Assembly (NCBI GenBank): GCA_964460345.1
Contig: CAYWRO010000011.1
Location: 1 to 64,000 of the forward strand
DNA: 64,000 bases
Source of the DNA: CAYWRO01 sp964460345
GTDB lineage: Bacteria > Planctomycetota > Phycisphaerae > Phycisphaerales > UBA1924
Reading direction: 5' to 3'
The notes beneath the pieces were generated by a model that did not search any database, was not told the origin of the DNA, and saw nothing but the letters and a program-made list of their open reading frames with translations. This document shows, one piece after another, positions 7,718 through 16,200 of this stretch. Each line of letters starts with the position of its first letter. The first letter of the stretch is position 1. The position numbers and the translations under genes were made by a program.

Positions 7718-8605
7718 ATGCCCTCCGCGTATGACCTCATCGCCATCGATCTTGATGGCACGCTGCTGGACCCGGCCGGCCAGGTTCGCGACGCCGAAGT
7801 CGCGGCGATCGAGCGCGCGCGCGAGGCCGGGGTGGTGGTGACGGTCTGCACCGGGCGCGGCCTCGTGGAGTGCCGCGGCATCCTGGATGCGATCCGTCAG
7901 GCAGAGCCGGTGGTGGTGGCCAGTGGGGCGATTCTCGCCTCGCCCGTGAGCGGGGCGACGATTCACCGGTTTCCAATGGACCTTGGGCTGGTGCGGCGGC
8001 TGGCCGCTTCGATGCTGGCGCACGACCATGCCGTGCTCGTCCTGAAGGATGCGGCCGAGGTCGGGTACGACTACCTCGTTGTGTCGCCGAAGGGGATGCG
8101 GGCGGTCAGCCCGGTGTCGCTGTGGTGGTTTGAGCAGCTTAAGGTGCGAGTGCGCTTCGCGGCGTCGCTGGAGGAGGATGAGCATCCGGAGCACACCGTG
8201 CGCGTGGCGGTCTGCGGGATGCGGCGCGAGACGGAGCAGGTGGCGCGGGAGGTGCGCGGGGAGTTTGATCGCGAGATCACGGTGCATCATTTCGCCGCGG
8301 TCGTGCCGGATGGGGATCCGGACAACCCCGATGACCAGGTCGTGATCCTGGAGACGTTTGATCCGCGTGTGAACAAGTGGACGGCGATTGAATGGTTTGC
8401 GCGGCAGCGCGGGCTGGATGCAGGGCGCGTTGCCACGATCGGCAACGATGTGAACGACCTGGTGATGCTCGAGAAGAGCGCGCTGGGAGTTGCGATGGGG
8501 AATGCGATTCCCGATGCGAAGGCCGTCGCGGACCGCGTCACGGTCGACAACGATGCGGGCGGCGTGGCGCACGCGATCGACCGGATTCTCGCGGGAGAGT
8601 GGTGA
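7718..8605 (+). CDS. HAD-superfamily phosphatase, Cof type
   Basis: This 295-aa protein has all Cof-type HAD motifs. Motif I is DLDGTLLD near residue 11, with the nucleophilic aspartate. Motif II is VVTVCTGR near residue 50. Motifs III and IV are NKWTAIEW and TIGNDVNDLVML near residues 215 and 245. A mobile C2-type cap lies between motifs II and III. Family members dephosphorylate sugar phosphates, flavins or pyridoxal phosphate; the substrate here is unknown. It is in a probable operon with the nucleotidyltransferase upstream and rsmA downstream. The start is supported by the conserved placement of motif I close to the N-terminus. Confidence 0.9.
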   Translation: MPSAYDLIAIDLDGTLLDPAGQVRDAEVAAIERAREAGVVVTVCTGRGLVECRGILDAIRQAEPVVVASGAILASPVSGATIHRFPMDLGLVRRLAASMLAHDHAVLVLKDAAEVGYDYLVVSPKGMRAVSPVSLWWFEQLKVRVRFAASLEEDEHPEHTVRVAVCGMRRETEQVAREVRGEFDREITVHHFAAVVPDGDPDNPDDQVVILETFDPRVNKWTAIEWFARQRGLDAGRVATIGNDVNDLVMLEKSALGVAMGNAIPDAKAVADRVTVDNDAGGVAHAIDRILAGEW

Positions 8606-8615
8606 GTAACGGTGT

Positions 8616-9461
8616 ATGCAGACGGTTTCGCAGATCAGGGCGATGCTGGATGAGCGCGGGCTGCGGCCGAAGCGATCGCTCGGGCAGAACTTTCTGATTG
8701 ACCAGAACCTGATCCGCAAGCTGGTCGACGCCGCGGGCGTTGGAGTGGGCGACACAGTTCTGGAGGTTGGCCCCGGCACGGGGACGCTGACGGAGGAACT
8801 GCTTGCCCGCGGCTGTCGCGTGATCGCGAGCGAGCTGGATGATGCGCTGGCGGACCTGCTGCAGGAGCGGGCGGAGCGCATGGTCGCAACCAGCGGGGCG
8901 GCGGGGGCGAGCCTTTCGGTCGTGCGCGGCGACTGTTTAAAGAGCAAGCGGGAGATCAATCCGGCAGTGCTGGAGGCGCTGGGGGATGGGCCGTTTTCGC
9001 TGGTCGCGAACCTGCCGTACGGCGCGGCGACGCCGCTGCTGCTCACGCTGTTGACCGAGCACTCACGCTGCGGGGTGATGGCGGTGACGATTCAGCGCGA
9101 GGTCGCCGACCGACTGCTCGCGAGCCCGGGCACGAAGGAGTACGGGCTGCTGACGGTGCTGGCGCAGGCGATGGCGCATGTCGAGCGGCTGGCGACGCTG
9201 CCGCCGTCGTGCTTCTGGCCCGCGCCGGAGGTGAGCAGCGCGATGGTGGTGCTGCGCCGGCGCGCGGCGGGCGAGGCGTTGACCGATGACCCGGCCTCGT
9301 TGCGTGAGACGTGCGAGCGCCTGTTCGCCTCGCGGCGCAAGCAGATCGGCGGCGTGCTGGGGCGTGAAGCGGTGCTGCCGGACGGGGTGACGCCGTCGAT
9401 GCGGGCGGAGGAGTTGACGCCGGAGCAGTTGGTGGAGATTAGTGGGCGGCAGGGGAAGTGA
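8616..9461 (+). CDS. rsmA: 16S rRNA dimethyladenosine transferase RsmA/KsgA
   Basis: The 281-aa product dimethylates two adjacent adenines in the helix 45 loop of 16S rRNA using S-adenosylmethionine, a late 30S maturation step. It shows RPKRSLGQNFL (residues 17-27), the SAM-binding VLEVGPGTGTLT (about 48-59), the acidic residue in IASELD, and the catalytic NLPYGAATPLL motif (about 131-141). An internal segment after the acidic motif is slightly longer than in E. coli KsgA. It is the last gene of the likely three-gene operon and is followed by REP-like hairpins. Confidence 0.95.
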   Translation: MQTVSQIRAMLDERGLRPKRSLGQNFLIDQNLIRKLVDAAGVGVGDTVLEVGPGTGTLTEELLARGCRVIASELDDALADLLQERAERMVATSGAAGASLSVVRGDCLKSKREINPAVLEALGDGPFSLVANLPYGAATPLLLTLLTEHSRCGVMAVTIQREVADRLLASPGTKEYGLLTVLAQAMAHVERLATLPPSCFWPAPEVSSAMVVLRRRAAGEALTDDPASLRETCERLFASRRKQIGGVLGREAVLPDGVTPSMRAEELTPEQLVEISGRQGK

Positions 9462-9483
9462 GGCTGTGCGGGTTAGGACGTCT

Positions 9484-9555
9484 GCACGGCTGCGCCGCGG
9501 AGTACCGCGGCGAGCCGTGGCACCCATCGCGATGTACCGCGTCGAGCCGTGGCAC
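9484..9555. repeat. REP-like hairpin, copy 2 plus partial copy
   Basis: GCACGGCTGCGCCGC, loop, CCGCGGCGAGCCGTGGCACCC repeats the element at 9-52 with changed loop bases. A truncated copy ending CGAGCCGTGGCAC follows to 9555. The cluster lies between the convergent rsmA and mcsB genes. Confidence 0.7.
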
Positions 9556-9590
9556 TTATCGCGGTGACGCGTCGGATCGGGGCGCCCGGT

Positions 9591-10802
9591 TCACGTCGGC
9601 GTCGAGTTTGAGTCCTTTTCTCCACCCAGCCAGCGTCTGACGAGGTCGGCGCGCGCCTCGCGCCGCTCGTTCTGGTCCATCACGCGTCCGGCGACGCGTT
9701 GCAGGTGGGCCGGCTGCGTCAGGAGAAGCAACTGGTTCACATCGCTGATGCGGACGTCAGGGATGAGTTCCGTCAGAATGCCAAGCCGCACGTAGCTGAG
9801 CAGCGTCAGCGATTCCTCGGCCGTCAGGAGCCGCGCGTAACGGAGCGTGCCGAGGGCGCGGAGGACCTGGTCCTCCAGCCACCGGCGGCGCTTGCTCAGA
9901 AGCTGCTGCCGCGAGGCGCGCTCATAGAGCAGGACTTTCGGAAGGATCTCGCGCGAAAGCTCGTGCAGGATGACGCGCTCGGATTTGCCGAGTGTGGTCT
10001 GGTTGGAGACCTGGTAGAAGTCGCCGACGTTGTCGGAGCCTTCGCCGTAATAGCCGCGGACCGCCAGCGACATGTCGCGCGCGGCGCGCTTGACCTTCTC
10101 GAGTTCTCCCATGAGTCGGATCGCCGGAAGGTGAAGCATCACGGAGACGCGGATGCCGGTGCCGACATTGGTGGGGCAGGCGGTCAGGTAGCCGAAGCGG
10201 TCGTCGTACGCGAAGCCCGGCCCTTCCTGGCCGGGGGCTGCCGCGGCGTCTCCCGCGCTTTCGTCCGCGCCGCCGTGGCGGGCGAGTTGGTCATCGACCT
10301 TGTCGATCTGCGCAAAGGCATTCTCAAGGGCCAGGCCCGGACGAATCACCTGGATGCGCAGGTGGTCCTCCTCGTTGACCATGATGGAGAGCTGTTCATC
10401 GGGGAGGGAGATCGCGACGCCGCGGGGCTCGTGTCCCTTGGCGTGGTCGCGCGAGATCAGGTGCCGCTCGACCATGAGCGTGCGATCGAGTGCGGTGGCG
10501 CGATGGATGTGGACCCAGAGCAGCTTGTCGGCGGGGCGGGCGCTCATGATGCGCTGCCTGGCGAGGTCGAGCAGGGCCTGGCGCTGCGCCAGGCTGGCGC
10601 GCGAGAGGAAGGGGAAGCCCTCGAAGTTGCGCGCAAGACGCACGCGTGAGGAGACGACGACGTCGGCCTCCGCGCCCGCGCCGCTGAGCCAGCCGGCGCC
10701 GTGGCGGATCTGGTCCGGTGAAAGCGACGGTTGCGGCCGGCCCTCGCCGGGATTGGGCGAGCCGGCGGGCTGCGGTGTCGAAGGGGGCAGAGACTCAGGC
10801 AT
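9591..10802 (-). CDS. mcsB: Protein-arginine kinase McsB
   Basis: The 403-aa product belongs to the phosphagen (guanido) kinase fold. McsB phosphorylates arginine residues in proteins and marks them for ClpCP in Bacillus. Visible features are VVVSSRVRLARNFEGFPF near the start of the kinase domain, the active-site-type LTACPTNVGTGIRVSVMLHLP near the middle, and a DFYQVSNQTTLGKSE segment. A proline-rich 35-residue N-terminal extension is unusual. The ATG at 10802 overlaps the end of mcsA by 8 bp, so the two are translationally coupled. No ctsR or clpC lies in this window. Confidence 0.92.
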   Translation of the reverse strand: MPESLPPSTPQPAGSPNPGEGRPQPSLSPDQIRHGAGWLSGAGAEADVVVSSRVRLARNFEGFPFLSRASLAQRQALLDLARQRIMSARPADKLLWVHIHRATALDRTLMVERHLISRDHAKGHEPRGVAISLPDEQLSIMVNEEDHLRIQVIRPGLALENAFAQIDKVDDQLARHGGADESAGDAAAAPGQEGPGFAYDDRFGYLTACPTNVGTGIRVSVMLHLPAIRLMGELEKVKRAARDMSLAVRGYYGEGSDNVGDFYQVSNQTTLGKSERVILHELSREILPKVLLYERASRQQLLSKRRRWLEDQVLRALGTLRYARLLTAEESLTLLSYVRLGILTELIPDVRISDVNQLLLLTQPAHLQRVAGRVMDQNERREARADLVRRWLGGEKDSNSTPT

Positions 10803-11427
10803 CGCCCCCTCCCGCGCCGGCTTCGCGCGCCTGGTCCATGGCCTGTTGCAGCTCATCGCGAAGCTGGGCCGCACGCTCGTACTGCTCCGCCGCGACGGCC
10901 TCGGCCAGGCGCCGCTGGAGAGTCGCGATGCGGGCGAGCTGCGCTTCGGCCTCTTCCTCGCGCTTGCGCGCTTCGACCTTGCGCATCGCCGCGGCGTGGG
11001 CGCTGTCGCGACCAAGGCGGCCTCCGACGGCGGCGCTCCCGGCGGGCGGGGCCTTGCCGACGTGGTGGGTTCCCCCCTCGTGCGCCCGGGCCAGCAGCGG
11101 CCCGAGGGCGTCGGCGAACGCCTCGTAACAGTCCGGGCAGCCGAGCACCCCCGCCTGACGGAACTGGGCGAAGGAGAGCCCGCAGGTGCTGCAGATGGAG
11201 GCGGCCGCACCGGCGGGCTTGCGCTTCTTGCCCGCGCCGCCCGCGGCGGCCTGTCCGTGGGCGAGCACGAACTGGGACACGACTTGCGCGCCAAGCGTTG
11301 CGGCAGGGGGCGGCTGCATGCCCTCGCGCACGGCGCAGCGCTCACACAGGTGCTTTTCCACCTTCTTGCCGCCCATGATCATGACTTCATGGACGGTGGC
11401 TTCGTTGTCGCAATGGTCGCACTTCAT
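10795..11427 (-). CDS. mcsA: McsA-like zinc-finger, UvrB/UvrC-motif protein
   Basis: This 210-aa protein is the usual partner and activator of McsB. It has CxxC-type metal-binding pairs at the N-terminus (MKCDHC, then HLCERC) and in the middle (SICSTC, then GCPDC). A C-terminal UvrB/UvrC motif coiled segment (LAEAVAAEQYERAAQLRDEL, about residues 175-194) follows. The Ala/Gly-rich linkers between these are longer than in Bacillus McsA. The stop overlaps the mcsB start. Zinc binding and partnership with McsB are inferred from the family. Confidence 0.92.
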   Translation of the reverse strand: MKCDHCDNEATVHEVMIMGGKKVEKHLCERCAVREGMQPPPAATLGAQVVSQFVLAHGQAAAGGAGKKRKPAGAAASICSTCGLSFAQFRQAGVLGCPDCYEAFADALGPLLARAHEGGTHHVGKAPPAGSAAVGGRLGRDSAHAAAMRKVEARKREEEAEAQLARIATLQRRLAEAVAAEQYERAAQLRDELQQAMDQAREAGAGGGDA

Positions 11428-11560
11428 CCGTTCAAGTATGGTATCGGCGGTTCTGAGGGGGCGGTCCCAGTGGACGCCGGCGGCGATTGGGACCCGTGGC
11501 CCATGGGTGCGGCGGGCGTCGGTCCGCTTTCATGGGTTTGTCGGCTCGGAGGGACCAACC

Positions 11561-11785
11561 ATGATTGCCAGGTACCGCATCGGCCAGCGAGTGAGGTGGC
11601 GGTGGGGGCGCGGCTGGGGCCGCGGCGTGGTGCGGGAGCGTTTCACCTCGCCGGTGACGCGCTCGATCAAGGGCGCCCGCATCACGCGGAACGCGACGCA
11701 GGATGAACCGGCGTACCTCATCAACCAGGATGACGGCGCGCGAGTGCTCAAGTCGCACTCAGAACTGAGCCGAGCCCCGCGATGA
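11561..11785 (+). CDS. DUF2945-family (Tudor-like) small protein
   Basis: A 74-aa protein resembling the DUF2945 / hypervirulence-associated TUDOR family. It has a YRIGQRVRWRWGRGWGRG start, a central RFTSPVTRSIKGARITRNA segment and the conserved DEPAYLINQDDGARVLKS end. The family forms a small beta-barrel; its biochemical role is unknown. The stop overlaps the start of the next gene in an ATGA, so the two are translationally coupled. The start follows GGAGGGACCAACC. Confidence 0.8.
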   Translation: MIARYRIGQRVRWRWGRGWGRGVVRERFTSPVTRSIKGARITRNATQDEPAYLINQDDGARVLKSHSELSRAPR

Positions 11786-12135
11786 AGAGCCGCGCGGACG
11801 AACTCGCCGACCATGAGAAGCGGAAGATCTACCGCGACTTCCGGGCGGCTGTGAACATGGCTCCGGCGGCGCTGGAGACGTGGCTTAAGTCGACTGAGTC
11901 GAAGCGCGTCGGGCAGAAGGTGAATGGGGGAGAGTCGGTCGGCCACGCGTCAGGACGCCGGATCGTGACGATCAGGCGCACCAGGAAGGACGATCTGACC
12001 GATGCGCAGTATCAGCACATGCGAAAGGTGGTCGGCTACGTCCGGCGGCACCTTGCGCAGCGGCCGACGGGCGACGTGTCGCACACGCGCTGGCGGTACT
12101 CGCTCATGAACTGGGGGCACGACCCGTTAAAGTGA
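11782..12135 (+). CDS. DUF3140-family protein
   Basis: A 117-aa protein matching the DUF3140 pattern: FRAAVNMAPAALETWL near residue 16, ESVGHASGRRIV near residue 50, then HMRKVVGYVRRHLAQRP and the terminal WRYSLMNWGHDPLK. This family is often next to DUF2945 genes, as here with a 4-bp overlap, which suggests the pair work together. Function is unknown. The product is basic and has no signal or membrane segment, so it could bind nucleic acid (inference only). Confidence 0.82.
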   Translation: MKSRADELADHEKRKIYRDFRAAVNMAPAALETWLKSTESKRVGQKVNGGESVGHASGRRIVTIRRTRKDDLTDAQYQHMRKVVGYVRRHLAQRPTGDVSHTRWRYSLMNWGHDPLK

Positions 12136-12150
12136 ACTCGCGAAGCTTGA

Positions 12151-12447
12151 TCAGCCCTCGGCCGAGTCGTTGCCCTCTTCCGGCCTGTCGCCCACATCCA
12201 CCTGGGACCAGTCGATGTTCTTCGCTTCGTCCCGGGCTCGCTGGAGAACGGCTTTCGCCGCGGCGATGTCGTCGGCGTGGACGAGCACGTCGACGGGCCT
12301 GGGCGCTTCGGCGCGCATGGAGCCGGTGATCTGGCCGCTCACGGTGCTCTCGATTCCCTCGGCCTGGAGTTCCTGGACGATCAGGGCGGCTTCGGCCTCC
12401 GTCATCACGCTGACGAGTGTGACGGGCTGCTCATCTGGTCTGGCCAT
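12151..12447 (-). CDS. DUF2007-type signal-transducing small protein
   Basis: A 98-aa protein with the DUF2007 pattern: VTLVSVMTEAEAALIVQELQAEGIES, a variable loop, then VDVLVHADDIAAAKAVLQR. This ACT-like small domain has been annotated as a putative prokaryotic signal transducer, but its ligand is not known. The start at 12447 is chosen for the GGAGGGACC site just upstream; the frame remains open another 42 codons without one. It is convergent with the DUF3140 gene. Confidence 0.75.
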   Translation of the reverse strand: MARPDEQPVTLVSVMTEAEAALIVQELQAEGIESTVSGQITGSMRAEAPRPVDVLVHADDIAAAKAVLQRARDEAKNIDWSQVDVGDRPEEGNDSAEG

Positions 12448-12902
12448 GGTCCCTCCGGTCTGGTGTGCAGGCTCCGGGCGCGCGAACACGCCGATGGAGC
12501 ATTGTTGGCCAGTGCCCCTCGGCGTGCTCGCCGGCGCTGCGCGATTGGCCCAGCGCCGAAGTTCTTGTTCCACCGGCCGCGGTTCGGGCAGCCCCTGGTG
12601 GGTGGGGGCTTGGAGTTCACGCCCGGGCTACGGACGCGCCGGTCGCTATGTCAGACGCCGGACTTCCCTGCGGGCACCTGCGGCTGGCCCGATGGCTGAT
12701 TCCGTTCCATTTCTCGGTCCTTCGGAGGCACGACTCGAGTGACCGAACTGGATTTTCTTGTGTTGGGGCATTTGCGAGCCCAAGCGAGTGCTGGAATGGC
12801 TGACGCCGGGCTCCTACACTCCGGGCTCGAATCCCCGGTGTCCTCATGGACCCAGGGATCGCGGAGCTGATCCCAAGCCCCTCAATGGCAAGGACTTGAG
12901 TC
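12448..12902. other. Intergenic stretch with tRNA-Leu-like fragment
   Basis: No gene is supported in these 455 bp. Near 12789-12850 the + strand reads like the D arm, anticodon stem and long variable arm of a tRNA-Leu (GTGCTGGAATGGCT, GCCGGGCTC, CCCGGTGTCC-TCAT-GGAC). It has an extra segment in the anticodon loop and no matching 3' acceptor strand, so no working tRNA can be drawn. Confidence 0.35.
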
Positions 12903-13136
12903 ATGAAGGACAAGATTCACCCCGGCTACTACCCCGAGTGCAAGGTCTACCACAACGGCGAGGTCGTCATGACCGTCGGGGCGACCGTGCCCGAGATGCA
13001 CGTCGAAGTCTGGTCCGGCTCGCACCCGTTCTTCACGGGCAAGCAGGCGTTCGTGGACTCTGCCGGCCGCGTGGAGAAGTTCCAGCGCAAGTTCGGCGGG
13101 GACTACTTTGCATCGAAGAAGAAGGGCAAGAAGTAA
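12903..13136 (+). CDS. rpmE: 50S ribosomal protein bL31
   Basis: A 77-aa bL31: MKDKIHPGYYPE at the N-terminus, then HVEVWSGSHPFFTGKQAFVDSAGRVEKFQRKF and a lysine-rich tail. bL31 bridges the 50S and 30S subunits. The zinc-binding CxxC of C+ forms, usually just before HPFFTG, is replaced by SGS, so this is the zinc-independent C- type. A tRNA-like fragment lies upstream and a clear hairpin downstream. Confidence 0.95.
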   Translation: MKDKIHPGYYPECKVYHNGEVVMTVGATVPEMHVEVWSGSHPFFTGKQAFVDSAGRVEKFQRKFGGDYFASKKKGKK

Positions 13137-13173
13137 GCCGATCCTTCGATCAACAAACACGAGCATTTGACCC

Positions 13174-13205
13174 GCGGCGAGCCCCAGGCTCGCCGCGTTG
13201 CAATT
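13174..13205 (+). terminator. Terminator of rpmE
   Basis: GCGGCGAGC and GCTCGCCGC form a perfect 9-bp stem with a 5-base loop, followed by GTTGCAATT, 37 bp after the rpmE stop. Confidence 0.65.
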
Positions 13206-13231
13206 CTGGCCCGAGCGCGCTACCCTCGTAT

Positions 13232-13259
13232 TCATCCATTCATCCGGATTAATGGATGA
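13232..13259 (+). promoter_or_regulatory. Dyad upstream of metH, possible operator
   Basis: TCATCCATT, ten bases, AATGGATGA: a perfect 9-bp inverted repeat 33 bp before the metH start, with CATCC repeated inside it. It could be an operator for a methionine-pathway regulator or a leader hairpin. No known regulator motif was matched with confidence, and I see no cobalamin or SAM riboswitch core. Confidence 0.45.
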
Positions 13260-13292
13260 TATCGCAACTTCTTCTCTTCAAGGGGCCGGTTC

Positions 13293-16200
13293 ATGCCAGA
13301 TCGCCAAGGCACCTCTCGATTTGTTCAGGAGCTCTCACGCCGGGTGCTGGTGCTCGACGGGGCCATGGGGACGTCGATCCACGATCACGATCTGGATCTG
13401 GAGACGGACTATTGCGGCTGTGAGAACTGCACGGACCTGCTTGTCGCGACCCGGCCGGATGTGATTCAGGGAATCCACGAGTCGTTTCTGGCCGTGGGGG
13501 CGGATGCGGTGGAGACGGACACGTTCGGGGCGAACCGGCTGGTGTTGGCCGAGTTCGACCTGGCGGGGCGGGCGCTGGAGTTGAACCGGGCCGCCGCGGA
13601 GGTCGCCCGGGCGGCGTGCGAGAAGTTCTCCACGTCCGATAAGCCGCGGTTCGTGCTCGGCTCAATGGGGCCGGGGACTCGGCTGGTGACGCTGGGGAAC
13701 ACGACGTGGGACGAGATGCTGGCCTCGTACGCAGAGCAGGCGGCGGGGCTGCTGGCCGGCGGTGTGGATGCGTTCATCATCGAGACCTGCCAGGATCTGC
13801 TGCAGGTGAAGTGCGCGATTAATGCGTGCCTCAAGGCGCTGGCCGAGGCGGGGCGGACGCCGCAGGAGGTGCCGATCCTGGTGAGCGTCACGATCGAGAC
13901 GACGGGTTCGATGCTGCTGGGGACGGAGATCGCCGCGGCGGCGACGGCGCTGGCGGAGTATCCGATTCTGTCGCTGGGGCTGAACTGCGCGACGGGGCCG
14001 ACGGAGATGGCCGAGCACGTGCGGTGGCTCGGGAAGCACTGGGGGGTGGGGAAGACGGCGGGTCGGCATGTCTCGGTCGTGCCGAACGCGGGTCTGCCGG
14101 CGCTGGTGGAGGGGCGGACGGAGTACCCGCTCAAGCCGCGGCCGTTTGCCGATGCGCTGCTGGAGTTCATCAAGCGGGACGGGGTGCGGATTGTGGGGGG
14201 ATGCTGCGGGACGACGCCGGAGCACATCCGGCTGCTGGTCGAAGGGGTGGAGGAACTGCAACGGGGGAGTGCGGCAACGAGTGGTGAGGGGCAAGCCGCG
14301 GAGGACGGCCGGGAAGCGCCGAAGCCTGGGTGCACGTCGCTGTACTCGGTGACGGAGTACCGCCAGGACGCTTCGTTCCTGATTGTGGGTGAGCGCTGCA
14401 ACGCGTCGGGATCGCGCAAGTTCAAGCGATTACTGGAGGAGGAGGACTGGGACGGCATCGTGTCGCTGGCGCGCGAGCAGATGCGCGATGGCTCGCACGT
14501 GCTGGATGTGAACGTGGACTATGCCGGGCGCAATAACGCGGCGGACATGGAGGCGGTGGTGTCGCGTCTCGTTCGCCAGGTGGATGCGCCGCTGATGCTG
14601 GATTCGACGCAGATTGCGACGATCGAGGCGGGGTTGAAGCGTGCCGGCGGCAAGTGCATCATCAACAGCGCGAACTTCGAGGACGGCGAGGAGAAGTTCG
14701 ACGAGATGTGCCGCCTGGCCCGGACTTACGGGGCGGCGCTGGTGATCGGTTCGATTGATGAGGACAAGGAAGCCGCGATGGCGCGCACGGCGGAGCGCAA
14801 GGCGGCCATCGCGAAGCGCGCGTTTGAGCGCGCCACGCAGGTGCATGGGCTCAGCGCGTCGGATATCTTTTTCGATCCGCTGGTCCTGCCGGTCTCGACG
14901 GGCATGGAGTCGGACAGGCGCTCGGCGCTGGAGACGATCGAGGGGACGCGCCGCATCGCGACGGAGCTGCCGGAGTGCCAGATCACGTGCGGGCTGTCGA
15001 ATGTTTCCTTCGGGCTGAACCCGGCGGCGCGGCTGGTGATCAACTCGGTGTTCCTGCACGAGCTTGTGCAGGCGGGGATGACCAGCGCGATCGTTCACGC
15101 GAGCAAGATCCTGCCGCTGAACCGGATCGATGAGGCCCAGCGCGAGGCGGCGCTGCACCTGATCTACGACCGTCGGGCGGAGAGCCGCGGCGGGACGGGT
15201 CTTCCGGAAGGTGTTACCGATGAAGATTTCGATCCGCTCGAGGCGTTGATCGATCTCTTCAAGGACGCCACAAGTGCTGCAGACGCGAAGAAGGAGACGA
15301 AGAACCTCACTTTGGAGGAGCGTCTCCGCGCCCACATCATCGATGGCGAGAAGGAAGGACTGCACGCGGCCCTGGATGAGGCGATGGCCAAGTACGCGCC
15401 GCTCGACATCATCAATGATCACCTGCTGGACGGCATGAAGACGGTGGGCGAGCTTTTCGGCTCCGGCCAGATGCAGCTTCCCTTCGTGCTTCAGAGCGCG
15501 GAGGTGATGAAGATTGCCGTCGCGCATCTCGAGCCGCACATGGAGAAGGTGGAGGGCCAGAGCAAGGGGCGCATTGTTCTTGCGACGGTGAAGGGCGATG
15601 TGCACGACATCGGCAAGAACCTGGTCGACATCATCCTCTCCAACAACGGCTACACGGTCTACAACCTCGGCATCAAGCAGCCGATCAACGACATCGTGGA
15701 GGCGTGGAAGAAGTACGACGCTCATGCGATCGGGCTCTCGGGCCTGCTCGTCAAGAGCGTGAACGTGATGGAGGAGAACCTGCACGAACTGAACCGGCTC
15801 GGCATCACGGCGCCGGTGATCCTCGGCGGGGCGGCACTGGCGCGGCACTACTGCGAAGGCCATCTCCGCGGCGTGTACGAAGGAACCTGCCTGTACGGCA
15901 AGGATGCCTTTGAAGGGCTGCGTCTGATGGACTGCATCACCACCAATCGTCTCGAGGAGGTGATGAAGGAGGTGGAGGAGCGTCTGAACAAGCGTGCCGC
16001 CGCGGAAGCGGTGATCGCGCGCAACAAGGCCGGGAAGGCGGGCGAGAACGGCACGCTGGATGATGAGGCGGCGCGTGCCGCGGCCGAGGCGGTCCGCAGC
16101 GGCAACGGCGCTGTTCCAGCGGGGGCGGGCGCCGGCGGTAACGCCGGTTCAGGCGAGGGGGGCAACGGCGTCGCTGTCGCGACCCGCACGCGGGTGCGCT

